Source of the DNA: CAADGY01 sp900696665
GTDB taxonomy: Bacteria; Acidobacteriota; Terriglobia; Bryobacterales; Bryobacteraceae
Assembly: GCA_035063885.1 (NCBI GenBank)
Contig: JAPSFM010000035.1
Location: 1 to 43,043, forward strand
Direction: 5' to 3'
Length of the DNA stretch: 43,043 nt
The notes below the pieces were generated by a model that had not been told where the DNA came from, made no database searches, and saw only the letters and a list, made by a program, of their open reading frames with translations. The translations under genes and the position numbers were made by a program. Positions 1-7,473 of this stretch are shown one piece after another. Each line of letters opens with the position of its first letter. The stretch's first letter is position 1.

Positions 1-139
1 CCAGCAGTGTGGCATTCAGAGGCATCCGCAGCGCTACCGCCGCCGGCACGTTATAAAATGAACTCCCCGGAGCCAACTGGTCCAGAAACCACAGCCGCTG
101 CTGCGCGAACGATAGGGGGGCCACAAACCCTTCTGCCAA
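1..139 (-). CDS. Non-ribosomal peptide synthetase, N-terminus of first condensation domain (partial, runs off the window)
   Basis: Reading the minus strand from a TTG at 139-137 gives 46 codons that stay open to the window edge. They encode the opening of an NRPS condensation domain: residues 9-21 read LSFAQQRLWFLDQ, the C1 core motif, followed by LAPGSSFYNVPAA, the usual next stretch. A strong Shine-Dalgarno (AAGGAGG, 152-146) lies 6 bases before the TTG, and a TAG in the same frame at 169-167 (the stop of the upstream gene) limits the start. The gene begins 27 bp after the PLP decarboxylase stop on the same strand, so the two are very probably co-transcribed. Starting directly with a C domain suggests a lipo-initiated, mid-assembly-line or standalone synthetase. 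Substrate and product cannot be inferred from 46 residues. Confidence 0.85.
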   Translation of the reverse strand, partial: MAEGFVAPLSFAQQRLWFLDQLAPGSSFYNVPAAVALRMPLNATLL

Positions 140-166
140 TACGCACCTCCTTAATTGATTCCGGCT

Positions 167-1750
167 CTAAACGGCAGCCAGTTCCTGTGCGATCCGCGCT
201 TGGTCCTCCAAAACAAACCGGATATCATCCTGGCTAGTGAAGGGGTTTGCTATGACGGCTCGCAGGGCAACTACCGTCACAGGCCCCTGTTCGGAAGCGC
301 AGTCCCACTGGGTTCGGGACACGAAAGAGCGGCCCGACCGGAACTGGGCCTGCTGTATCCGCTCGTTGCACGTGCTGATAGACTGGTTCTCCGCGGTGGT
401 GAGATCCCGCGTGCAGGCCGAGCGGAACCGTTCCGGAATGTACCGGTAGAGGACGATGTTTGTTTCAGGCTCGGTCAGCAACTGGAAATCAGGACGATTC
501 CGGATCAGATCCGCCATGAACTGCGCCCGGAAAATGCTTTCGTCAATCAGAGCTCCATAGCCGTTACGCCCGATGAGACGAAGCGCGGCATGAAGGAACA
601 ACGCCGTTGCCGGGCGGGATCCTTCGATGGAATGTTTGCCAAGATCTCCGGAGAACTCCTGCAGGATATATCGAGTCTGCTTCTCGATAACTCGTGCGGC
701 GTGCGGGTCGCGAATCAATAGCATCCCGCTGCCGCTGGGAAGGCACAACTGTTTGTGTCCATCAAAAGTGACTGTGTCCGCCTTCTCAACTCCCGCCAGT
801 TTTGAGCAGTGGCGGCTTGAAAACAAGAGCGGTAAGCACCAGGCGCCGTCCACATGAAAGTGGACACCGGCTTCCCGCGCGATCGACGCGATTCCGTCCA
901 GAGGATCGACACTTCCGCAGTCGGTGGTGCCCGCGATACCTACAATGGCGATAATTTTGCGCCCCTCCTCCGTGCAATTCCGGACACATCGGCGCAGCGC
1001 ATCGAGGTCAATGCCGTTGGAGCGGTCTACCGGAACTTTGATTAAATTCCGAACACCCAAACCTAGAATTCCAGCGGCTTTATCGACGGAGTAATGAACA
1101 AGATTAGAACCCACGATGACGGCATCACGCCACCCATAGTGGCGCAGAGCGGCCGGCAGACCCTCGTTCTCGATGCCGGTAAAAGAGCCGGAAGGAGCAA
1201 AGGAAGTATTTCGCGCAATCCACAAACCGGTGAGATTAGCCAGCGTGCCTCCGGATGTCATCACCCCCAGGGTGCTCGATGGATTCTGAATATGCTCGTT
1301 ATAGAAGCTTTCCGGATGCCCGAACACGGTTCTGTGCATCATCGCGATGGTCTGGCGTTCCAACGCGCTGAATATCCCGGAGGCTTCGCGCTTCACCATG
1401 TTCTGGTTCAACCGTGTGACCAGGTCGGCAAGAGGACGAACAAAGTCCGGCACAACCCCGGTCATGTGGCCCAGGCAACGCGGAGAGGAAAGATTGATGG
1501 AATAAGGAACGACTTCGCAGGCCAGATATTCGATATAGTTTTCAAATGAAATCGGGGCGTCGCCGATATCGCTTTTTAGAAAGAGGCTCGCGGCCGGCCG
1601 GCCGTCCATTTCTCCGTGAATGCGGCCCTCATTGCATACATTCAAAAAAGAATGAAGCAAACGGGTGGCTAGTGGTTCCCGGTGGTGATCCTTACCATCG
1701 GAGGAAAACAAGGCGGAAAAACCATCGCGGGCCGCATGATCGACAGTCAT
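167..1750 (-). CDS. panP: PLP-dependent group II decarboxylase, PanP-like (aspartate 1-decarboxylase type)
   Basis: A 527-residue fold-type I PLP enzyme of the glutamate/aromatic amino-acid decarboxylase family. The Schiff-base lysine is K333 in TFDGHKQLCLP; D301 in FHVDGAW contacts the pyridine nitrogen; H220 (VHYS) is in the position that stacks on PLP; TSGGTLANLTGLWIARN (165-181) binds phosphate. Length and several blocks (GHMTG, LNQNMVK, AIVGIAGTT, LEGSR) match, from memory, the proteins named PanP, which make beta-alanine from aspartate in bacteria lacking PanD. Its position 27 bp upstream of an NRPS on the same strand suggests that it may instead, or also, supply beta-alanine or another amine to a peptide product. 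The family is secure; the substrate is inference. ATG at 1750 is used, with a weak upstream GAGACT. Confidence 0.78.
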   Translation of the reverse strand: MTVDHAARDGFSALFSSDGKDHHREPLATRLLHSFLNVCNEGRIHGEMDGRPAASLFLKSDIGDAPISFENYIEYLACEVVPYSINLSSPRCLGHMTGVVPDFVRPLADLVTRLNQNMVKREASGIFSALERQTIAMMHRTVFGHPESFYNEHIQNPSSTLGVMTSGGTLANLTGLWIARNTSFAPSGSFTGIENEGLPAALRHYGWRDAVIVGSNLVHYSVDKAAGILGLGVRNLIKVPVDRSNGIDLDALRRCVRNCTEEGRKIIAIVGIAGTTDCGSVDPLDGIASIAREAGVHFHVDGAWCLPLLFSSRHCSKLAGVEKADTVTFDGHKQLCLPSGSGMLLIRDPHAARVIEKQTRYILQEFSGDLGKHSIEGSRPATALFLHAALRLIGRNGYGALIDESIFRAQFMADLIRNRPDFQLLTEPETNIVLYRYIPERFRSACTRDLTTAENQSISTCNERIQQAQFRSGRSFVSRTQWDCASEQGPVTVVALRAVIANPFTSQDDIRFVLEDQARIAQELAAV

Positions 1751-1907
1751 CGGAGTCTCACTGAGACATTATCGGGGAATGCTTACTGCGTCTGACTGGC
1801 GCCGGCGCCTTCGGCGTTAATATTCCGATGCATGCGCTGCCGCCCCTTCAAAATTTAATTTAGTAATGCAGGTGACAAAAACTTAACACCAGCTATCCAG
1901 CCTTCCG

Positions 1908-1936
1908 TTGAGCTTTCTTGAGAAAGATGATAAAAC
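1908..1936 (+). promoter_or_regulatory. Candidate sigma-70 promoter with internal palindrome
   Basis: TTGAGC (1908-1913), a 17-bp spacer and TAAAAC (1931-1936) match 4 of 6 bases of each consensus hexamer and would start transcription near 1943, about 24 bases before the gene at 1967. The spacer contains the inverted repeat CTTTCT-TG-AGAAAG (1913-1926), which could be an operator. Both are pattern readings without support from homologues. Confidence 0.35.
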
Positions 1937-1966
1937 TGAATCCACCCGATGGCAAGGAGGAAAATC

Positions 1967-2443
1967 ATGGAAAAGGCGAAATCCGCCGAGAGCAGTACTA
2001 AAGGCGTGGATCTGCAAAGCCGTTCGACGACGATATACATGGATCTGGTTCGCGCCCTCCAGGATGCGGGAATGACGAGCCAAAAATTTGTGGACGACTC
2101 CGCACGCACATACCTCGCAAAACTGCGGGAAGTATCCGGCGATGTGCAGCGGCGCTATCGCGAAGCTTACCTGACCTATGCGCTCGCTACTCAACAGGCT
2201 TTAGCCGGCGTGTCACAGCAACCGCAGGCACTCGACGCCCAGCGCGATTTCGTCGTCGCCGCGCAGAACATCGAGAGCGATCTTCAGAAACGCCTCGAAG
2301 AGGCGAATCGTGAATGGCTGAATGCAGTGCAGAGCGGACAAACGGACGTGAATAATCGTATCCGGGAGGCGTATCGCAATTACCTGCGCGGTCAGCAGGA
2401 ACTCTGGGCGTCCCTGGATATTAACGCACTGGTTGGCGCCTGA
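1967..2443 (+). CDS. Small all-helical protein of unknown function
   Basis: This encodes 158 residues with no recognised catalytic motif. The ATG at 1967 is chosen because a full AAGGAGG (1954-1960) precedes it by 6 bases; an in-frame ATG at 1949 lies upstream of that site. The protein has no signal peptide or membrane segment and is rich in Ala, Gln, Arg and Glu, with amphipathic helical stretches (for example YLAKLREVSGDVQRRYREAY and the closely similar later stretch NNRIREAYRNYLRGQQELW). The pattern resembles phasin-like or apolipoprotein-like helical bundles that coat surfaces, but this is only a resemblance. It is monocistronic: its neighbour on the right is convergent (stops 18 bp apart). 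Confidence 0.75.
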   Translation: MEKAKSAESSTKGVDLQSRSTTIYMDLVRALQDAGMTSQKFVDDSARTYLAKLREVSGDVQRRYREAYLTYALATQQALAGVSQQPQALDAQRDFVVAAQNIESDLQKRLEEANREWLNAVQSGQTDVNNRIREAYRNYLRGQQELWASLDINALVGA

Positions 2444-2461
2444 CACGCCGGCGGATTGAAC

Positions 2462-3370
2462 TCACAACTCGCGGCCGTTGTCCGGATCCGCGGGCCAGCG
2501 CTCGCGGACAGCCGAGGGATTGACTGCGGCTTTCCAGCGTTTGTTGAACCGATCGGCGATGTCGGGCCGGGAGCCAAGCAGCGGGCCCAGACCAAGTTGG
2601 ATATGCGGTTCTGTGACGACGTCTTCCAGCGCCAGGTGCTGCTCGATTTCACTCCAATCATCGGTTAAGCCGCCGGTGTCAAGCAACACCACACGGTCAC
2701 CGCATACGCCGAAATTCTTGAGATGCGCGTCAAGGGAAAAAATGCCGCGCTGCCATCCTGCCTGCCGCGTATCCAGAAACCGGTTGAGCCACCCTTCGAG
2801 TTCGGCGAACCGCCCTGTCCCCGCAAGGGTGCGCAGCCGGCGGTAGAGGGTCTCATCGACACGTTCGATCGCCTCGGATGCCATCAACCAACCGGGCCAT
2901 GCCCCGACCTTGATGCGGGCGGGTGGGAATGTTATCCGTTCCGGTACTAGAGGGGTTCCGGCAAGGTAGACACGCGCCAGTTTCTCTCCTCTCCGATCAC
3001 GTTTGCGGTAGACTCTCCACACTTCACCGATATGACTGGTGAACCAGACGCTGCGCGGAACGATAAGCACGATTCCCTGGAGCATGACCCGCAGGCAGCG
3101 TATTTGCCTGGACGGTCTTTCAAGCCATTTGATGCCGAGCCCGAAAGGCAGCCAGCACTCGAATTTCCGGAGCAGCTTCCATAGCGCAATGAGCGCTACG
3201 ATTTCCGACGGCGAGCGCTTTCGCTTCACTACCCAATGCTCGGAAGCGTAGACGACTTTGCCGACTCCTTCGCCCAGGCGCTGTAATCGCCCATTTGTAA
3301 GCTCCTCCGGAGCCTGTGCCAGCACACGAGGTTTCGGCGTTGGCTCGGTGCTGGCGGTCTGGACGCTCAT
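2462..3370 (-). CDS. Orphan protein-kinase-like/phosphotransferase-fold protein
   Basis: A 302-residue protein with a minimal kinase-like layout. A glycine-containing N-lobe stretch (GEGVGKVVYAS) is followed by a basic beta-strand (HWVVKRKRS), where the ATP-binding lysine would be. The C-lobe has SLDAHLKNFGV, an H-x-x-N catalytic-loop look-alike, and VVLLDTGGL, where the D-x-G metal-binding aspartate would be. This order resembles lipopolysaccharide- and aminoglycoside-kinase-type folds more than canonical Ser/Thr kinases. Start: the open frame extends to 3616 across the divergent gene, so the ATG at 3370 (MSVQTAS) is preferred; no good Shine-Dalgarno is visible. No partner is obvious. The kinase-like fold is moderately supported and the substrate unknown. 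Confidence 0.6.
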   Translation of the reverse strand: MSVQTASTEPTPKPRVLAQAPEELTNGRLQRLGEGVGKVVYASEHWVVKRKRSPSEIVALIALWKLLRKFECWLPFGLGIKWLERPSRQIRCLRVMLQGIVLIVPRSVWFTSHIGEVWRVYRKRDRRGEKLARVYLAGTPLVPERITFPPARIKVGAWPGWLMASEAIERVDETLYRRLRTLAGTGRFAELEGWLNRFLDTRQAGWQRGIFSLDAHLKNFGVCGDRVVLLDTGGLTDDWSEIEQHLALEDVVTEPHIQLGLGPLLGSRPDIADRFNKRWKAAVNPSAVRERWPADPDNGREL

Positions 3371-3509
3371 ACAATCACTTATCCACATTATGTCCGGCTG
3401 GACAACACTTGAACAGCCGCTTGCAGTTTTGAATCGACCGGTGCTATAAACGCGAGTGCCCGGAGGCGGCCGGCCGGCGCGAGCGGCCACTCGGGCAGGA
3501 GGGAAGCCC

Positions 3510-4625
3510 ATGAAGCACGATTTTTCCAGACGACGAATGATGCAGGCAGTGAGCGCCGCCGCACTTCCGGGCGTGACGATGCCGGCAGCGGCCGCAACGC
3601 GACCGTGGCCGGTCACCGAAGGCCCGGATACACCGAAGATCTGTGTGGGCCTGGGCGACGGACGGTCTGGCTCCGCTCAAGCCGGAGAAGCCGCGCTCCG
3701 CCGGGTGAAACAACTCGGCGTGAACTATGTGCTCGGGGGAGGACCTCGCATCCCGTGGCAGGAAAACGAATTGCGTGAACGCATCGAGCAGTTGAAGGCT
3801 GGCGGAATCACGCTCTACAATTTCATGATTTCGGGTTTTCCGAACACGCTGTATGGAAGGCCGGGCCGGGATGAGGAGATTGAGAAAGTACAGCAATCCA
3901 TCCGCGCCGCGGGACGTGTGGGGCTGCCTGTCGTTGAGTACAACTTCTACGCGCACCGGCTTGTCGAAGGCTATTACGAGGAGACAGGAAGGGCAGGCGC
4001 GGGTTTGACCGCGTTCGACTACGACCGCGTCAAGAACCTGCCCCCGCTGGCCGGAGTTGGCGCCTGGGACCTGGAACAGATGTGGAGCAACATCACCTAT
4101 TTTCTGAAGGCGGTTGTGCCGGTCGCCGAGGAAGCGGGTGTGCTGCTGGCACTGCATCCCAATGATCCACCCGCACCGCTCAGCCGCGGTTCAGGCCAGA
4201 TCATGGGTACACTGGCCGGCTGGAAACGGCTCATCGATATTGTCCCGAGCAACGCGAACGGAATCACCTACGACTGTGGGGTTACCAGAGAACTCGGTGA
4301 AGATCCCGTGGAAGTGTGCCGCTATTTCGGTAGCCGGAAGCGCATCAATCATGTGCACTTTCGCAATGTGCGCGTGCGGAAACCGTACGAAAGCTACACC
4401 GAGGTTTTCCCCGACGAGGGGCAGGTCGATATGTTCGGCGTGATGAAGGAACTGGTGCGGCAAAAATATACGGGTGTGATCTATCCCGAGCATCCGCGTG
4501 CGCTCGATGCCGATCGCGAGCAACCCAATTTCAAGCCATACTATCCAGGCGGGGGTGGATACACGGGAATCGCGTACAACGTGGCGTACACGCGGGCTAT
4601 GCTACAAGCGGCACTAAGCTCTTAA
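3510..4625 (+). CDS. Tat-exported mannonate dehydratase-like TIM-barrel protein (UxuA family)
   Basis: This encodes 371 residues. The ATG at 3510 is chosen because AGGAGGG (3497-3503) precedes it and the protein then begins with a twin-arginine leader (SRRRMMQAVSAAALPG). The mature part has UxuA/xylose-isomerase-like TIM-barrel motifs: ALHPNDPP, ITYDCGV, NHVHFRNV and DEGQVDMFGVM, matching the metal- and substrate-binding blocks of D-mannonate dehydratase (D-mannonate to 2-keto-3-deoxygluconate, Mn-dependent). E. coli UxuA is cytoplasmic and 394 residues, so the Tat leader and sequence divergence suggest a periplasmic homologue that may act on another sugar acid. No other hexuronate genes are nearby. 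Family good, exact reaction uncertain. Confidence 0.75.
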   Translation: MKHDFSRRRMMQAVSAAALPGVTMPAAAATRPWPVTEGPDTPKICVGLGDGRSGSAQAGEAALRRVKQLGVNYVLGGGPRIPWQENELRERIEQLKAGGITLYNFMISGFPNTLYGRPGRDEEIEKVQQSIRAAGRVGLPVVEYNFYAHRLVEGYYEETGRAGAGLTAFDYDRVKNLPPLAGVGAWDLEQMWSNITYFLKAVVPVAEEAGVLLALHPNDPPAPLSRGSGQIMGTLAGWKRLIDIVPSNANGITYDCGVTRELGEDPVEVCRYFGSRKRINHVHFRNVRVRKPYESYTEVFPDEGQVDMFGVMKELVRQKYTGVIYPEHPRALDADREQPNFKPYYPGGGGYTGIAYNVAYTRAMLQAALSS

Positions 4626-5077
4626 GCCGTCCTAAGCCTTCGGCTTTGCATAAAGATCGCCACTCCCGCCGTCACGGGCATCTTTGCGCAGTGCCTTGCG
4701 TTCGTCTGGTGCTGGACCGGCCGGTAGCGTAGGTACCGGCCAGGGCCCGGTGGCGAGCGCCGCTGCGATTTGCGGATTGGCCAGGCGCAGTGGCGTCGGC
4801 AACCAGTTGTTAGCGATTACGTTCGCGCATAATTTTCGCTATTCGAGGCGTGCAATAGCGATCAGGTGGTCCCTTCGGCTAAAGCCGGCTTCAAGTCCAT
4901 CCGAACAGACGGCGATTCACCGCGGCAGCATGCGGCAGCATGCTCGCTATAGATCTCGTTCATCGTCATCGCGTATCTTAATATCCGCCAGTTTGCGATT
5001 TGTTACAAACCAGAGAGCAAAATCACCAAATGGGGTGTTGTCCGGCAGACGTGAAGAGTGGCGGCTTTCACACCGTT
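4626..5077. other. 452-bp stretch without a convincing gene
   Basis: I see no credible protein here; an open frame crossing it on the plus strand runs into the antisense of moaA and has no recognisable motif. It contains short structures only: AAGCC-TTC-GGCTT (4634-4646), a weak hairpin just after the dehydratase-like gene that may end its transcript; CGGCTAAAGCCG (4876-4887), a small palindrome; and a 10-bp unit GCGGCAGCAT repeated twice in tandem (4922-4941). No tRNA or riboswitch fold was recognised. Confidence 0.5.
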
Positions 5078-5087
5078 TCAGCCGCCA
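5059..5087 (-). terminator. Inverted repeat at the end of moaA
   Basis: TGGCGGCT (5059-5066) and AGCCGCCA (5080-5087) form a perfect 8-bp stem with a 13-nt loop. The right arm overlaps the last codons of moaA, and there is no clear U-tract on the minus strand, so an intrinsic terminator is possible but weak. Confidence 0.3.
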
Positions 5088-6079
5088 ATGGAGTACATCG
5101 GGCGGGGCGGAGCCACAAAGCGGCTACTGTTGATCTCGTGCCCTTCCCACTTGTCTGCCACGGTCGAACGGATGGAGCGGGCAATCTCCTCATCCGGCGC
5201 GCCGCTGCGCAACAGCGTCTTGATGTCCGTCTCGTCGATAGCAAACAGGCAGTAGCGCAACTTGCCGTCCGCGGTAAGCCGGATGCGGTTGCAGTTGAGA
5301 CAAAAAGGCCGGCTCACCGAAGCGATAAAGCCGATTCTCCCGATACCGTCCGCAAACCGGTACTCGAGCGCTGGTGCACTTGGGTCGCGGCCAGGCACCT
5401 CGACCAACGGTCCGATACCCTCCGTAAGCATTCGGATAATGTCGTCAGCCAGAAGCACCTTGTCCCGCCGCCACAGTCCTCGCGCGTCCAGCGGCATAAA
5501 TTCGATGTATCGGACTTCGATATTATGATCGCGGCCAAACCGGGCAAGCGGGACGATGTCCGGCTCCACCAGGTTCTTGACAGCCACCGCATTGATCTTT
5601 ATCGGGCTATAGCCCATCCGCCGGCAAACCTCAATGCCTTCGAGAACTTTGTCCAACTCATCGCGGCGCGTGATCTTGACAAAACGCTGCCTGTCCAACG
5701 TGTCGAGATGAACGTTGATGCGGCGTAACCCCGCCTCATACAATTCCTCCGCCTGCGGAGCGAGCAATACGCCGTTCGTGGTAAGAGCAATGTCGCAGAT
5801 CCCCTCGATGGAGCGGAGCATGCGGATCAGCACAGGCAGGTCCTTGCGTACCAGGGGTTCGCCGCCCGTCACCCGGAGTTTCGTTATCCCAAGCCTCGCA
5901 GCGATCCGCACGAACCGCTCAATTTCTTCGAAGGACAGAATCTCCCCTCGCGCGACGAAGGGCGCATCCGTTTCGGGCATGCAGTAAAAGCACCGGATGT
6001 TACAACGGTCCGTTACGCTGATGCGCAGGTTGTCGTGGATACGCCCAAAAGAATCGAAGAGCCGCGTGGCTTCGACCAT
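5078..6079 (-). CDS. moaA: GTP 3',8-cyclase MoaA (molybdenum cofactor biosynthesis)
   Basis: This 333-residue radical SAM enzyme performs the first step of molybdopterin synthesis: with MoaC it converts GTP to cyclic pyranopterin monophosphate. The N-terminal CNIRCFYC carries the three cysteines of the SAM-binding 4Fe-4S cluster. VTGGEPLVRKD is the SAM-binding GGEP region. The C-terminal cluster uses PFCLNCNRIRLTADGKLRYC (Cys-x2-Cys plus a later Cys). The protein ends in Gly-Gly, the conserved tail needed for catalysis, so the gene is complete. The start at 6079 lies 7 bp after the nadA stop, implying one transcript with nadA. No other moa gene is in the window. Confidence 0.96.
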   Translation of the reverse strand: MVEATRLFDSFGRIHDNLRISVTDRCNIRCFYCMPETDAPFVARGEILSFEEIERFVRIAARLGITKLRVTGGEPLVRKDLPVLIRMLRSIEGICDIALTTNGVLLAPQAEELYEAGLRRINVHLDTLDRQRFVKITRRDELDKVLEGIEVCRRMGYSPIKINAVAVKNLVEPDIVPLARFGRDHNIEVRYIEFMPLDARGLWRRDKVLLADDIIRMLTEGIGPLVEVPGRDPSAPALEYRFADGIGRIGFIASVSRPFCLNCNRIRLTADGKLRYCLFAIDETDIKTLLRSGAPDEEIARSIRSTVADKWEGHEINSSRFVAPPRPMYSIGG

Positions 6080-6086
6080 TGAAAAC

Positions 6087-7016
6087 CTATTTAACCGCGA
6101 GCATCCTCTCCAACGGCAGACGCGCCCGCTCGATGATGTCGGACGCCACGTCGACGCGCGGTTCCAGATTTTTGAGGCACGCGTGCAGTTTCTCGAGCGT
6201 ATTCAGCTTCATGTACGGGCACTCGCTGCAATTGCAGTTCTCGTTGGGGACGAAATAGAATCTCTTCTCCGGCGCCAGTTTGTGGAGCGAATGGGTAACG
6301 CCGCTCTCCGTCATCACGATGAACTCACGCGCGTCGGCAGACACGCACCACTGGATGATCGCAGTAGTGGATCCAACGAAATCGGCCATCCGGACCACTT
6401 CCGGCGGACACTCCGGATGTGCGACGATAACCGCATCCGGATGTTGCTCCTTCGCGGCGGTCAGCCGCTTCGCTGACCATGTGGAGTGCACAACGCAGGC
6501 GCCCTGCCAGATCTTCATATTTTCGCGCCCGCTTTGTTTTTTTACATAGTTGCCGAGGTTGACGTCCGGCAGGAAAAGAATCGGCTGTTCCGCCGGTATC
6601 GAGTTGACCACCTGTACGGCATTCCGCGAGGTGCAAAGAATGTCGCTTTCCGCTTTTACTTCGACGGAGGTATTGATGTAACTGACAATGGCGTGATCCG
6701 GATACAGCCGCTTGAACGCACGCACCTGTTCAACATCACAGGCATCAACCAGGCTACAACCCGCCGCCCGGTCAGGAACCACCACAATCTTTCGCGGATT
6801 CAGCACTTTGGCCGTTTCCGCCATGAACCACACTCCACAAAATGCGATCACGTCCCCATCGAAGTCGCGGGCACGCCGAGCGAGTTCCAGGCTGTCCCCG
6901 ATCGCGTCGGCCAGTTCTTGAATCTCGGATTCCTGGTAATGGTGAGCGAGCAGAATGGCCCGGCGGCGCTTTTTGAGCTGGAGAATTTCTTCGGCGATAT
7001 CTGTGACGGCTTGCAT
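6087..7016 (-). CDS. nadA: Quinolinate synthase NadA
   Basis: A 309-residue enzyme that condenses iminoaspartate with dihydroxyacetone phosphate to quinolinate, the precursor of NAD. It shows the family's three cluster cysteines spread over three pseudo-repeats (FCGVWFM, GACVVHS, CSECPYM), AHHYQESEIQELADAIGDS near the N-terminus and SDILCTSRNA in the middle. Length is normal for the short NadA form. It is the first gene of a nadA-moaA pair; nadB and nadC are not in the window. The ATG at 7016 has only a weak upstream ribosome site. Confidence 0.96.
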   Translation of the reverse strand: MQAVTDIAEEILQLKKRRRAILLAHHYQESEIQELADAIGDSLELARRARDFDGDVIAFCGVWFMAETAKVLNPRKIVVVPDRAAGCSLVDACDVEQVRAFKRLYPDHAIVSYINTSVEVKAESDILCTSRNAVQVVNSIPAEQPILFLPDVNLGNYVKKQSGRENMKIWQGACVVHSTWSAKRLTAAKEQHPDAVIVAHPECPPEVVRMADFVGSTTAIIQWCVSADAREFIVMTESGVTHSLHKLAPEKRFYFVPNENCNCSECPYMKLNTLEKLHACLKNLEPRVDVASDIIERARLPLERMLAVK

Positions 7017-7094
7017 CGGAGTGGTTCACTACTGCCAGTCGTTAATTAGAGTGTAACAGTTTCCGGCTGCAGCGACTATAGGGTTCCGCCCGCG

Positions 7095-7400
7095 CTATTC
7101 GTCGTGCTCTGCCACAGTGTGCGCCGCGGAGGGCGCGGCGCCGATCCTCGCTTCGAGTTCAGCACGGGAAAACATTTCACGCTTCTGAGCGCGTCGGCCG
7201 TTTCCGGCGGCGACCGGTTCCACGGTGAAATCCGACACTCTGGAAAACTCCTGTTCCAGGTTGAAGTCCGGCGGGCGGTTCAACAGAGGAACCTTCGAAA
7301 TACCATGCTCGTTGATGATGCACTCCATCCCGTTCGTGATGGAAAAGCGTACACGGACTTGTTGCCGGATAGCGTACGTACGAATATCGGTGAGTTTCAT
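7095..7400 (-). CDS. Small conserved-looking hypothetical protein
   Basis: This encodes 101 residues from ATG 7400 (MKLTDIRTYAIRQQ), preceded by a GGCGGG about ten bases upstream; the frame also offers a GTG at 7436. The N-terminal 60 residues look folded and non-repetitive (RVRFSITNGMECIINEHGIS), while the C-terminus is Ala/Glu-rich and probably disordered. No family is recognised. It lies downstream of the large secreted protein gene (74 bp after it) and upstream of nadA, all on the minus strand. Confidence 0.55.
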   Translation of the reverse strand: MKLTDIRTYAIRQQVRVRFSITNGMECIINEHGISKVPLLNRPPDFNLEQEFSRVSDFTVEPVAAGNGRRAQKREMFSRAELEARIGAAPSAAHTVAEHDE

Positions 7401-7473
7401 CGTCGCTGACCCGCCTAGCGTAGCAACTTCTGTCACACTGCCGCAAGCCGCTACACTGCCGGCGTAACGTCAA

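Noticed and set aside
3379..3387. Perfect DnaA box TTATCCACA, possible origin
   Set aside because: A single copy; a 9-mer of this kind is not surprising in 43 kb on two strands, and there is no AT-rich unwinding element, dnaA or dnaN nearby.
4922..4941. Two tandem copies of GCGGCAGCAT as a repeat array
   Set aside because: Only two short copies without spacers; not a CRISPR or a meaningful satellite.
4684..5133. Open frame of 149 codons between the dehydratase-like gene and moaA
   Set aside because: No ribosome site or motif, Ser/Arg-biased composition, and it runs into the antisense of moaA.
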